64,000 nt of DNA from Nocardioides okcheonensis (GTDB taxonomy: Bacteria; Actinomycetota; Actinomycetes; Propionibacteriales; Nocardioidaceae). The stretch lies in assembly GCF_020991065.1 (NCBI RefSeq), contig NZ_CP087710.1, forward strand, positions 3,906,001-3,970,000, read 5' to 3'. This document shows, in pieces, positions 18,247 to 26,324 of this stretch. A program made the position numbers and the translations under genes. The notes beneath the pieces are model-generated. The model worked only from the letters and a program-made list of their open reading frames with translations. It was not told the origin of the DNA and did no database searches. Each line of letters opens with the position of its first letter. Position 1 is the first letter of the stretch.

Positions 18247-19260
18247 ATGACCCGCCCCGTCACCCTGTTCACCGGCCAGTGGGCCGACCTGCCGTTCGAG
18301 GAGGTCTGCCGCCTCGCCTCCGGCTGGGGCTACGACGGCCTCGAGATCGCCTGCTGGGGCGACCACTTCGACCCCTGGGCCGCGGTCGAGGACGACGGCT
18401 ACGTCGCCGCGAAGCGCGCGGTGCTCGAGGAGCACGGCCTGCAGGTGTTCGCGATCAGCAACCACCTCAAGGGCCAGGCGGTGTGCGACGACCCGATCGA
18501 CGCCCGCCACCGCGATATCCTCCCCGACCGGATCTGGGGAGACGGCGACGCCGAGGGCGTGCGCCAGCGCGCCGCGGAGGAGATGAAGACGACCGCGCGG
18601 GCGGCCCGCCGCCTCGGGGTGGACGTCGTCGTCGGCTTCACCGGCTCCTCGATCTGGAAGTACGTCGCGATGTTCCCGCCGGCCTCCCAGGCCATGGTCG
18701 ACGCCGGCTACGAGGACTTCGCGAACCGCTGGAACCCGATCCTGGACGTCTTCGACGACGAGGGCGTGCGCTTCGCGCACGAGGTGCACCCCTCCGAGAT
18801 CGCCTACGACTACTGGACGACCGTGCGGGCGATGGAGGCGATCGGCCACCGTGAGGCGTTCGGGCTGAACTGGGACCCCAGCCACTTCGTGTGGCAGGAC
18901 CTCGACCCGGTCGGCTTCCTCTGGGACTTCCGCGACCGGATCTACCACGTCGACTGCAAGGACGTGAAGTTGCAGGTCGGCAACGGTCGCAACGGCCGGA
19001 TGGGCTCGCACCTGCCGTGGGCGGACCCGCGGCGGGGCTGGGACTTCGTCTCGACCGGCCACGGCGACGTGCCCTGGGAGCAGTGCTTCCGGATGCTCAA
19101 CGCGATCGGCTACGACGGGCCGATCTCGGTGGAGTGGGAGGACGCCGGGATGGACCGCCTGGTCGGGGCGCCGGAGGCGCTCGAGCTCGTCCGGCGCCTG
19201 GCCTTCGACGCGCCGTCGACGGCCTTCGATGCCGCGTTCAGTACCCGTTCGGAGGCCTAG
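18247..19260 (+). CDS. sugar phosphate isomerase/epimerase (xylose isomerase-like TIM barrel)
   Basis: 337 residues of the AP-endonuclease-2-like TIM-barrel family. Visible metal-site residues include [31 protein letters not shown] and [11 protein letters not shown], all typical of sugar isomerases/epimerases or inosose dehydratase relatives. AAGGAC precedes the ATG, 22 bases after the oxidoreductase stop, so it completes the sugar operon. With the Gfo/Idh/MocA partner it would act on a keto-sugar intermediate. The exact reaction is unknown. Confidence 0.9.
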   Translation: MTRPVTLFTGQWADLPFEEVCRLASGWGYDGLEIACWGDHFDPWAAVEDDGYVAAKRAVLEEHGLQVFAISNHLKGQAVCDDPIDARHRDILPDRIWGDGDAEGVRQRAAEEMKTTARAARRLGVDVVVGFTGSSIWKYVAMFPPASQAMVDAGYEDFANRWNPILDVFDDEGVRFAHEVHPSEIAYDYWTTVRAMEAIGHREAFGLNWDPSHFVWQDLDPVGFLWDFRDRIYHVDCKDVKLQVGNGRNGRMGSHLPWADPRRGWDFVSTGHGDVPWEQCFRMLNAIGYDGPISVEWEDAGMDRLVGAPEALELVRRLAFDAPSTAFDAAFSTRSEA

Positions 19261-19270
19261 ACTCCCGTCC

Positions 19271-20080
19271 ATGAGGGGATTCGGCGCCAAGGACGCGGAG
19301 CGTGACGCGGCGCTCGCCTGGATCGCGGCGGCCCACGCCGACGGGCAGATCGGCGAGGCCGACCGCGACCTGCGCCTCGACCGGGCCCGCGGCGCGGAGA
19401 CCGCCGACGAGCTCGCGACGCTGACCCGCGACCTGCGTCCCGTGGCCCGCGCCGCGCAGCCGGCCCCGATGGTGCCGGTGCGGCGCGGACCCTCGCGGCG
19501 CGCCGGCGGCGTGCTGGTCGGGCTGAGCATCTTCCTCGTCCTCGTGGGCGTGGGCGTCACGGGCCTCGTGGCCCTGCTCGCCCTCGCCGTCGGGCCCTCC
19601 GGGACCACCGGGCGGGCCGGCGGGTCGAGCGAGGCCGTCCCCGTCGTCGTGACCGACGGCGAACTCGACGCGAGCGGGCTGCGGGGGTTCCTGCGGGCCT
19701 ACTCCGAGCAGTTCGGCACCGACGAGGCGCTCCAGGTCGTCGTCGCCGACGGCCGGGTGACCGTGACGGTCCCGGTGCGCGGGGAGGAGCCGAGCGCCCG
19801 GATGTGGGCGTGGTCCGGCTCCTGGGAGCAGCTCTCCGGGCGTACGCCGGTCGCCGCCGGGGTCGCCACCGTCGACCTGCGGACCCTCGACGTGCGCCGC
19901 CTGGTCCGCAACGTCGAGGTGGCCCGCTCGGCGCTGGGGCGCGACGTCGGCGTGCAGCGCGTGGTCGTCTCCGACTCCGGGACCGGACCTCGCGTGCGCG
20001 TCCACCTGGCCGGTGACGGGACGGCCGGCACGGTGGTGACGACGCCCGGCGGACGGGTCGTCAGCGGCGTCACGTCGTGA
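19271..20080 (+). CDS. DUF1707 domain membrane protein
   Basis: 269 residues from ATG 19271. TAGACT (19258-19263) ends seven bases before this ATG, pointing to a leaderless mRNA and ruling out the upstream in-frame ATG at 19229. The N-terminal 60 residues (AALAWIAAAHADGQIGEADRDLRL) are the actinobacterial DUF1707 domain. One membrane segment spans about residues 80-105, followed by an extracellular domain of about 160 residues rich in Val and Thr with no recognised family. Function unknown; DUF1707 is often found in putative cell-envelope regulators. Confidence 0.8.
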   Translation: MRGFGAKDAERDAALAWIAAAHADGQIGEADRDLRLDRARGAETADELATLTRDLRPVARAAQPAPMVPVRRGPSRRAGGVLVGLSIFLVLVGVGVTGLVALLALAVGPSGTTGRAGGSSEAVPVVVTDGELDASGLRGFLRAYSEQFGTDEALQVVVADGRVTVTVPVRGEEPSARMWAWSGSWEQLSGRTPVAAGVATVDLRTLDVRRLVRNVEVARSALGRDVGVQRVVVSDSGTGPRVRVHLAGDGTAGTVVTTPGGRVVSGVTS

Positions 20081-20148
20081 GCGCGCTGTGACCGAGTCCA
20101 CGTGACCGGACCCGCCCGGGCGCCCGTCGCTGCGGCACGATGTGGCGC

Positions 20149-21192
20149 ATGAGCCACGCCGCCAAGACCAACCCGGGCAACTTCTTCGAGGACTTCACCC
20201 TCGGCCAGGTCATCGAGCACGCCACCCCGCGCACGGTCACCGAGGGGGACCGCGCGCTCTACGGCGCGATCTACCCGACCCGGTTCGCGATCTGGTCGTC
20301 GGCCGAGTTCGCCGCGTCGGTGGGCCTCGCGCCGCACCCGGTCGAGGACCTGATCGGCTTCCACGTCGCCTTCGGCAAGACGGTGCCGGACGTCTCGCTC
20401 AACGCGGTGGCCAACCTCGGCTACGCCGAGTGCCGCTTCCACGTCCCGGTCGTCCCGGGCGACACCCTGCGCACCCGCTCCGAGGTGATCGGGCTCAAGC
20501 AGAACTCCAACGGCCGCACCGGCGTCGTGTGGGTGCGCTCCACCGCCACCAACCAGCGTGGTGAGGTCGCGATCGACTGGGCGCGCTGGGTGATGGTGCA
20601 CAAGCGCTCGGCCGACGCGCCGGCCCCGGAGACGGTCGTGCCGGACCTCGCGCCGGCCGTGGCCGCCGCCGACCTCGTCGTGCCGGCCGGCCTCGACCTC
20701 ACGGCGTACGACACCGTCGCCGCGGGCTCGCCGCACCTGCTCGGCGACTACGAGGTGGGGGAGCGGATCGACCACGTCGACGGGGTCACCCTCACCGACG
20801 CCGAGCACATGATGGCGACCCGGCTGTGGCAGAACACCGCGAAGGTGCACTTCAGCACCGAGGCCCGCCCCGACGGGCGGCGGCTGGTCTACGGCGGCCA
20901 CGTGATCTCGCTGGCCCGCGCGCTGTCGTTCAACGGCCTGGCCAACGCCCAGCTGGTCGCGGCGATCAACGCCGGCGCCCACGTGGCGCCCGCGTTCGCC
21001 GGGGACACGGTCCACGCCTGGTCGGAGGTGCTGGACACCGCCGAGCTCGACGCCCCGGGCGTGGGCGCGCTCCGGCTGCGGCTGGTCGCGACCAGGGGCC
21101 GCGACGAGTCGATGACGCTGCGCGGCGAGGACGGCGCGTACGCCGACGGCGTGCTGCTCGACCTCGACCACTGGGTGCTCGTGCCCCGCTGA
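20149..21192 (+). CDS. mch: mesaconyl-CoA hydratase (MaoC-like double hotdog)
   Basis: 347 residues. The start at 20149 fits a leaderless mRNA with CACGAT at 20136-20141; the ATG at 20140 would overlap that hexamer. The sequence closely follows the Mch enzyme of the ethylmalonyl-CoA pathway as I remember it: KTNPGNFFEDF, HATPRTVTEGD, FHVAFGKTVPDVSLNAVAN, EVIGLKQNSNG and VYGGHVISLARALSFNGLAN. It hydrates 2-methylfumaryl(mesaconyl)-C1-CoA to beta-methylmalyl-CoA, in acetyl-CoA assimilation or related branched C5 metabolism. No other ethylmalonyl-CoA gene lies in this window, so the pathway assignment rests on the family alone. Confidence 0.85.
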   Translation: MSHAAKTNPGNFFEDFTLGQVIEHATPRTVTEGDRALYGAIYPTRFAIWSSAEFAASVGLAPHPVEDLIGFHVAFGKTVPDVSLNAVANLGYAECRFHVPVVPGDTLRTRSEVIGLKQNSNGRTGVVWVRSTATNQRGEVAIDWARWVMVHKRSADAPAPETVVPDLAPAVAAADLVVPAGLDLTAYDTVAAGSPHLLGDYEVGERIDHVDGVTLTDAEHMMATRLWQNTAKVHFSTEARPDGRRLVYGGHVISLARALSFNGLANAQLVAAINAGAHVAPAFAGDTVHAWSEVLDTAELDAPGVGALRLRLVATRGRDESMTLRGEDGAYADGVLLDLDHWVLVPR

Positions 21193-21203
21193 CGCCGCTC
21201 CGA

Positions 21204-21253
21204 GCGGTGTGTGAGGGGGATTCCCGACCCTCGGAATCCTCCCCACTCACCGC
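21204..21253. repeat. 50-base palindromic repeat, copy 1
   Basis: Imperfect hairpin (18 of 21 arm positions pair) starting GCGGTGTGTGAGGGGGATTC and ending in ACTCACCGC. It contains the stop codon of the minus-strand sulfotransferase. Copies 2, 3 and 4 are at 21287, 48017 and 48100. Confidence 0.85.
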
Positions 21254-22368
21254 CCGCCGGTGAGTCGGCGCACGACACGCCCGAGGGCGGTGCGTGAGGG
21301 GGATTCTGCGGCCCCGGAATCCTCCTCACGCACCGCTCGCGCGGGGGCGGCCGGAGGGTCGGCCCGGGCGAGCAGCTCGGCGGCGAGGAACTCCTCGGCC
21401 ACCGCCAGCACCTCGGCCGTCGGCACCGCGTCGGGGTCGACGCCCAGCCCCGGCTCGGGGTCGGGACGCAGGTCGTCAAGGTCGCCGACGACGTGCCACG
21501 GAGCGCCGGCGAGCTCGTCGACCATCCGGTCGCCGCGCTCGACCAGCCAGGCGTGCACGTCGGGCGCCAGCGCGATCCGCTGGGGAGCGGCGCCGCCGAG
21601 CCGCGGCTCCATGAACCCCTTCACCCGGCGCGAGAGCGCGACGTCGAGGTGGGCGTTGCGGAAGTGGGCGTTGACCGCGCGGTGAAAGGCGATCTCGGCC
21701 GGCGCGAGGGTCTCGTTGGCGACCGGCGCGTCGAGCGAGAGGCCGGTGTCGTCGATCCCGAGCAGGTCGCACGTACGTCGCCACAGCAGGTCGCGGTCGG
21801 CGCCGGGCCGGGGGAGCGCGACGACGTGGACGTGCCCGGGCGGCAGCCCGTCGGTCCACCGCTCGAGGATCCGCGGCACGTCCTGGTGGTGCCAGAAGTT
21901 GAAGTCCGGGTCGTCCTTGGCCACCCGCGCGAAGAACCGCCGCAGCGTGGTGGGCGACCCGTGCTTGACCCGCTGCTGCCACGCGCTCGGCACCTGGCGG
22001 ACCAGGTCGCGCGCGGTGACCACGACGTGCACCTCCCCGGCCACCGACCGGAGCCGGTCGAGGGCCGCGGACGCCGACGCCCCGGAGGCCTCGACCAGCT
22101 GCTCCTGGCTGAGCAGCGCGTCGCCGTCCCAGCCGCGCACCTCGTCGACGACGCGGTCCCACGCGCCACGCTGGCGCTCGTCCATCGTCGCGAGCACGCC
22201 CGCGTTGTCACGGACGACGGCCGCGGCCCGGAACTGCTCGTCGGCGGACCCGCCGGGGAGCAGCAGGCCCCGGTCGGCCAGCGCGGTGCGGTTGTGCCAC
22301 CACAGGCTCTGGAGGTAGGTGGTGCCGGACTTGGGGGTGCCGATGTGCACGAGGACGCGTCGGGCCAT
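21247..22368 (-). CDS. sulfotransferase family protein with repeat-derived C-terminus
   Basis: 373 residues. The ATG at 22368 overlaps the stop of the upstream sulfotransferase (TGATG), so the two are coupled. HIGTPKSGTTYLQSL (residues 8-22) is the PAPS phosphosulfate loop; VVTARDLVRQVPSAWQQRV is the 3'-phosphate region; WHHQDVPRILERW and the C-terminal VVGDLDDLRP are shared with its neighbour. The last 29 residues (from AVREEDSG onward) are encoded by the paired palindromic repeat at 21204-21336, so the original end of the gene was probably replaced or extended when the repeat arrived. The acceptor molecule is unknown. Confidence 0.85.
   Translation of the reverse strand: MARRVLVHIGTPKSGTTYLQSLWWHNRTALADRGLLLPGGSADEQFRAAAVVRDNAGVLATMDERQRGAWDRVVDEVRGWDGDALLSQEQLVEASGASASAALDRLRSVAGEVHVVVTARDLVRQVPSAWQQRVKHGSPTTLRRFFARVAKDDPDFNFWHHQDVPRILERWTDGLPPGHVHVVALPRPGADRDLLWRRTCDLLGIDDTGLSLDAPVANETLAPAEIAFHRAVNAHFRNAHLDVALSRRVKGFMEPRLGGAAPQRIALAPDVHAWLVERGDRMVDELAGAPWHVVGDLDDLRPDPEPGLGVDPDAVPTAEVLAVAEEFLAAELLARADPPAAPARAVREEDSGAAESPSRTALGRVVRRLTGGR
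21287..21336. repeat. 50-base palindromic repeat, copy 2
   Basis: Near-perfect hairpin, starting GCGGTGCGTGAGGGGGATTC and ending CCTCACGCACCGC, exactly 83 bases after the start of copy 1. It lies within the coding end of the sulfotransferase. The 33-base spacer to copy 1 resembles the spacer between copies 3 and 4. Confidence 0.85.
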
Positions 22369-23381
22369 CAGCGCTCCTGCTCGATCATCCGGGCCACCAC
22401 CGTCGTCGCGACGGCCAGCAGCTCGTCGTCGCCGGCCTGGTCGGGCGTACGCCCCTCGCGCGGCCCGGCCGGCAGCAGGTCGTCGAGGTCGCCGACGACG
22501 TCCCAGCCCCCCGCGCGCAGCCGCGCGACCATCTCCTCCGAGCGCTCGCGCACCCAGCCGGCGTGGCGGACCGGCAGCACGAAGGCCTCCCGCGGCGCGC
22601 TCCCGGCCAGCAGGTCGCGCGCGAAGGAGCCCTTGGTCAGCCGGGTCAGGGCGACCGACCGGCGCTCGCGCGGGATGCGGCGGTTGACCCGACGCAGCAG
22701 CTCGGCCTCCACGACCGACAGGGAGTCGTTGGGCAGGCGCGGGTCGGTGTCGAGGCCGGACACGTCGACGCCCAGCACCCGGGCGGTGCGCTGCCAGAGC
22801 TCGTCGCGAGGCGCGCCCGACGGCGGGACGACGACGAGGTGGACCCGCTCGGGCGGCAGCCCGGCCGCCCAGCGGGAGAGGATGCCCGGGACGTCCTGGT
22901 AGCGCCAGAACTTCTGGTCGTCCTCGCCTCGCCGGACGGTGGCGAGGAACCGGCCGTAGGACTGACGCGCGCCCTGCTTGACCCGCTGCTGCCAGGCCGA
23001 CGGCAGCACCCGGCCGAGGTCGCGCACCGTCACCACGAGGTGGACCTCGTCGGCGGCGGTCGCGAGGTCGGCGAGCGCCGCGGCCGCGGCCTCGGCCGAG
23101 GAGTCGGAGAAGTGCTCGTGGCTGATCAGCGCGTCGCCCGCCCAGCCGCGGGTCTCGGCGACCAGGCGCTGCCACACCGCCCGGTCGTCGTCGTCGAGCT
23201 CGTCGACGATGACCTCCATCCCCTTGACCAGCGCGGCGGCGTGGAAGTGGTCGCGCAGCGCCTCGCCGGGCAGCAGCAGGCCGCGCTCGCGCAGCGCGCC
23301 GCGGTGGTGCCACCACAGGTCCTGGAGGTAGGTGGTGCCGGACTTGGCGGTGCCGCAGTGGAGGAACACGCGCCGGGCCAT
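22368..23381 (-). CDS. sulfotransferase family protein
   Basis: 337 residues, first of a coupled pair. HCGTAKSGTTYLQDLWW (residues 8-24) is the PAPS phosphosulfate loop and VVTVRDLGRVLPSAWQQRV the 3'-phosphate-binding segment. It is closely related along its whole length to the downstream gene (for example YQDVPGILSRWAAGLPPERVHLV), so the pair arose by tandem duplication, and both are paralogues of the one at 5810. A divergent methyltransferase gene starts 45 bases away. Both may modify the same kind of surface or secreted molecule; no acceptor can be named. Confidence 0.85.
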   Translation of the reverse strand: MARRVFLHCGTAKSGTTYLQDLWWHHRGALRERGLLLPGEALRDHFHAAALVKGMEVIVDELDDDDRAVWQRLVAETRGWAGDALISHEHFSDSSAEAAAAALADLATAADEVHLVVTVRDLGRVLPSAWQQRVKQGARQSYGRFLATVRRGEDDQKFWRYQDVPGILSRWAAGLPPERVHLVVVPPSGAPRDELWQRTARVLGVDVSGLDTDPRLPNDSLSVVEAELLRRVNRRIPRERRSVALTRLTKGSFARDLLAGSAPREAFVLPVRHAGWVRERSEEMVARLRAGGWDVVGDLDDLLPAGPREGRTPDQAGDDELLAVATTVVARMIEQER

Positions 23382-23425
23382 GGAGTGATCCTATGAGGGC
23401 GCCTCGACGGTGCAGACTCTCCCTC

Positions 23426-24247
23426 GTGGCCTGGGACCGTGACTTCTTCTACGACACCTACCCGCGCGTGGAGGAGGCCTTCGCGGCCAGGCTCGACGAG
23501 AGCCTGGCGCCGCGCGACCCGTCGGTGCTGCTCCAGGTCGTGCGCGAGCTCGACCTGCCCCCGGACAGCCGCGCGGTCGACGTCGGCTGCGGGGAGGGGG
23601 CGTACGCCTTCCGGCTGGCCACCCACTTCGGCCTCCGCGTGCTCGGCATCGACCCGGTGCAGCGCCACCTCGACCTGGCCCGCGAGGCGCGACGCGACCT
23701 CGCGCCCGACATCGCCTCGCGCGTCTCGTTCGAGCGCGGCACCGCGACGGCCGTGCCGCTGCGCGACGGGTCGCTCGACCTCGTGTGGTGCCGCGACGTG
23801 ATGGTCCACGTCGAGAGCCCCGCCGAGGCCTACGCCGAGGCCGCGCGCGTGCTGCGCCCGGGCGGCCACGTCGTCTCCTACCAGGTGGTCGCCACCGACC
23901 TCCTCGAGCCGGGCGAGGCCGCGTGGCTCTTCGACGTGATGGGGGTGGTGCCGTCGTCGGCCGACCCGGCCGTGCTCGACGACGCCGTCGCGCGGTCCGG
24001 CCTCGAGGTCGTCGACACCCTCGACCTCGCCGCCGAGTGGGGCGAGTGGACAGAGGAGCAGGAGGGCGCCGGCTCGCGGGCCCTGCTGCGCCTGGCCCGC
24101 CTGCTGCGCGACCCGGACCGCTACCGCGCGGAGTTCGGCGACGCCGCCTACGACGTGATGCTCGGCGACTGTCGCTGGCACGTCTACCGGATGGCCGGCA
24201 AGCTCGCCGGGCGCGTCGACGTGCTGCGGCGACCGGGACGCGGTTAA
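23426..24247 (+). CDS. class I SAM-dependent methyltransferase
   Basis: 273 residues from GTG 23426. CAGACT (23413-23418) lies seven bases upstream, suggesting a leaderless mRNA; an ATG 11 codons earlier (23393) is the alternative. The SAM-binding motif AVDVGCGEGAYAFRLA and acidic LGIDPVQRHLD are clear, followed by DLVWCRDVMVHVESP and VLRPGGHVVSY, as in UbiE/COQ5-like Methyltransf_11 proteins. The substrate is unknown. It faces away from the sulfotransferase pair, sharing their upstream region. Confidence 0.85.
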   Translation: MAWDRDFFYDTYPRVEEAFAARLDESLAPRDPSVLLQVVRELDLPPDSRAVDVGCGEGAYAFRLATHFGLRVLGIDPVQRHLDLAREARRDLAPDIASRVSFERGTATAVPLRDGSLDLVWCRDVMVHVESPAEAYAEAARVLRPGGHVVSYQVVATDLLEPGEAAWLFDVMGVVPSSADPAVLDDAVARSGLEVVDTLDLAAEWGEWTEEQEGAGSRALLRLARLLRDPDRYRAEFGDAAYDVMLGDCRWHVYRMAGKLAGRVDVLRRPGRG

Positions 24248-24252
24248 CCCCT

Positions 24253-24268
24253 CGACCCGGTCGGGTCG
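24253..24268 (+). terminator. hairpin after methyltransferase
   Basis: CGACCC and GGGTCG pair around a four-base loop just after the stop at 24247, followed by GCTTTGG. Short but well placed. Confidence 0.4.
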
Positions 24269-24322
24269 GCTTTGGCAGGGTGGCACTCCGTACGCACCAC
24301 CACCGCGATCCCAGGAGGACCC

Positions 24323-24508
24323 ATGGCCGACCAGGACCCGAACGCCGACCTCAAGGCGAAGATGCGGGAGGCCCTGGACCGCAAGCAGGGCCACCACCAC
24401 CCCGACGACACCGCGGGCTCGCGGGAGAAGGCGCACGGCTCGGAGGTCAACGACAAGAACGTCGCCAAGCCGATGCACCGCCGCAAGGCCGGTGGCGGGG
24501 GCGCCTGA
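24323..24508 (+). CDS. DUF5302 small protein
   Basis: 61 residues from ATG 24323, with AGGAGG (24313-24318) at good distance; an in-frame ATG at 24272 has no such site. The sequence is highly charged and disordered-looking: DLKAKMREALDRKQGHHHPDD then a HG-rich middle and a basic RRKAGGGGA tail. This K-x-K-[FM]-REALDRK pattern and the basic Gly-rich end match the small actinobacterial DUF5302 family, whose function is unknown. No signal or membrane segment. Probably single-gene transcription unit. Confidence 0.8.
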   Translation: MADQDPNADLKAKMREALDRKQGHHHPDDTAGSREKAHGSEVNDKNVAKPMHRRKAGGGGA

Positions 24509-24526
24509 GCCGAGGTCACCCGACCG

Positions 24527-25705
24527 CTACGCGTCGGCGGGCGCCCGTCCCGATGACAGGTCGTCCGCCGGCGCGAAGGCCCGCGCCAGCCAGAACAGGG
24601 CCACCACCAGCACGAGCGGGACGGCGAAGCCGACCCGCAGCGAGCCGGCGCCGACCGCGCCGGTCATCACCGCGCCGAGCAGCGCGCCGACGTAGTTGAA
24701 CTGGTTGAACCGCGCCACCACCGCGTCGACGCGGGCCTGCCGCGTCGCCGGGTCGGCGTCGCGGCCGGCGAGCGCGGCCGCCGCGGAGAAGCTCAGCGGC
24801 GCGACCACCGCCACGCCGCAGCCGAGCCCGGTGAAGCCCAGCACGGCGACCGGCCACGACGGGGCCGCCACCACCACGACGAGCGACACCAGCGCCACGG
24901 CCGCGCCCACGCGCAGCAGGCGGACCGCCCCGACCCGCTCGGTGAGGCCGTCGCCGACCAAGCGGACCAGGCCGCTCGCGAGCAGGTAGGGGAGCGTCGC
25001 CAGCGCGACCAGGCCCTCGGGCGCGGCGAACTCGTCGTCGAGGTAGACCGGTCCCCACGTCGCGGCGGCCGTGTCGACGGTGTAGAAGCAGACGAGGGCG
25101 AGCCCGACCAGCACGATCGGGCGCCACGGCACGTCGGTGTCGGTCGACGTCGCGGCCTCGCCGTGGTCGCGGGGGAGGTACGGCGCAGCGGCCGCCGCGA
25201 GCGGCAGCAGGGCCACGAGCGCGACGGCCGACCACTGCACGTCGGTCGTGGCGAGGGTGAGCACCGCCCCGACGACGCCGCCGAGCGTCCATGCCCCGTG
25301 GCAGGAGGGCAGCACGACCCGGCCCAGCCGGTGCTCGAGCGCGACCGCCTGCATGTTGCCGGTGGCGTCGACCAGCCCGAGCCCGACGCCGTACGCCGCG
25401 AGGCCGAGCACGAACACCGCGGTCGTCGGGGCCAGGATCGCCACGGCGACGGCCACGGCCACGGTGAGCAGCCCGGCGCGCAGCACCCGCGCACTGTCGA
25501 GGCGCGGCGCGAGGCGCTCGGCGAGCAGGGAGCCCGCGCCCGCCAGCAGGACCATCATCAGCAGGACGCCGGACAGCGCCAGCTCGTCGAGGTCCCACCG
25601 GTCCTGGATGCGGGGCAGGCGGGTGGTGAGGCTGATGAACACCAGCCCCTGGGTCAGGAAGGCGGCCGCGATCGCGAGCCGCGCCCGGCGGAGGTCAGCG
25701 CCCAT
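24527..25705 (-). CDS. major facilitator superfamily transporter
   Basis: 392 residues with about twelve hydrophobic segments. ATG 25705 is favoured because CACCAT lies seven bases upstream in the leaderless arrangement seen in this genome; ATG 25714 is also possible. The first segment AAAFLTQGLVFISLTTRLPRIQ and the loop LAERLAPRLDSARVLR resemble the YbjJ/fucose-permease-like branch of the MFS. A run of Asp/Pro lies in the central loop (STDTDVPWRP). Substrate unknown; efflux or sugar uptake are both possible. It is divergent from the phosphatase gene at 25754. Confidence 0.85.
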   Translation of the reverse strand: MGADLRRARLAIAAAFLTQGLVFISLTTRLPRIQDRWDLDELALSGVLLMMVLLAGAGSLLAERLAPRLDSARVLRAGLLTVAVAVAVAILAPTTAVFVLGLAAYGVGLGLVDATGNMQAVALEHRLGRVVLPSCHGAWTLGGVVGAVLTLATTDVQWSAVALVALLPLAAAAAPYLPRDHGEAATSTDTDVPWRPIVLVGLALVCFYTVDTAAATWGPVYLDDEFAAPEGLVALATLPYLLASGLVRLVGDGLTERVGAVRLLRVGAAVALVSLVVVVAAPSWPVAVLGFTGLGCGVAVVAPLSFSAAAALAGRDADPATRQARVDAVVARFNQFNYVGALLGAVMTGAVGAGSLRVGFAVPLVLVVALFWLARAFAPADDLSSGRAPADA

Positions 25706-25753
25706 GCCGAGCATGGTGGCAGCCCGACGGCCCGCGCGTGGCAGACTCGCGGC

Positions 25754-26323
25754 ATGGCATCGGTGTCGGGTCCTGAGCTCTGGGTGGTCCGGCACGGTGA
25801 GACCGAGTGGAGCCGCGACGGCCGGCACACCTCGGTGACCGACCTGCCGCTGACGGAGAAGGGCGAGGCGGCGGCCCGCGAGCTGGCCCCGCGCCTGGCC
25901 GACGTGGCGTTCGACCTCGTGCTGACCAGCCCGCGCCAGCGGGCGCGGCGCACCGCCGAGCTCGCCGGCTTCGCCGGGGCGGAGGTCGACGACGACCTCG
26001 CCGAGTGGGCCTACGGCGACTACGAGGGCATCACCACCGAGCAGATCCGCGAGACCGACCCCACGTGGAGCGTCTGGACGCACCCGACGCCCGGCGGCGA
26101 GACGGCCGCAGAGGTCGCCCGGCGCCTGGACCGCGTCGTGGCGCGCGCCCGCGAGCACGAGCGGACGATCGTCTTCGCCCACGGGCACTCGCTGCGGGTG
26201 CTGACCGCACGGTGGCTCCAGCAGACCGCCGCCGAGGGACGCTTCTTCCGGCTCGACACCTCCACGGTCTCGGTCCTCGCGTTCGAGCGCGAGACCCCGG
26301 TGCTGCTGCGGTGGAACAGCTGA
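25754..26323 (+). CDS. histidine phosphatase family protein
   Basis: 189 residues. ELWVVRHGETEWSRDG contains the RHG catalytic histidine; LTSPRQRARRTAEL, EWAYGDYEG and VFAHGHSLRVL supply the remaining arginine, glutamate and second histidine of the phosphoglycerate-mutase-like site. CAGACT at 25742-25747 is six bases before the ATG, so it is probably leaderless. Substrates of this branch (acid phosphatase/PGM-like) range from sugar phosphates to small nucleotides. The following PHP gene starts two bases after the stop, so they form a short operon of two phosphoester hydrolases. Confidence 0.9.
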   Translation: MASVSGPELWVVRHGETEWSRDGRHTSVTDLPLTEKGEAAARELAPRLADVAFDLVLTSPRQRARRTAELAGFAGAEVDDDLAEWAYGDYEGITTEQIRETDPTWSVWTHPTPGGETAAEVARRLDRVVARAREHERTIVFAHGHSLRVLTARWLQQTAAEGRFFRLDTSTVSVLAFERETPVLLRWNS

Positions 26324-26324
26324 C

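Noticed and set aside
21247..23316. One 689-residue double sulfotransferase
   Set aside because: The frame is open by chance; a TGATG overlap at 22366-22370 and two full N-terminal phosphosulfate loops show two genes.
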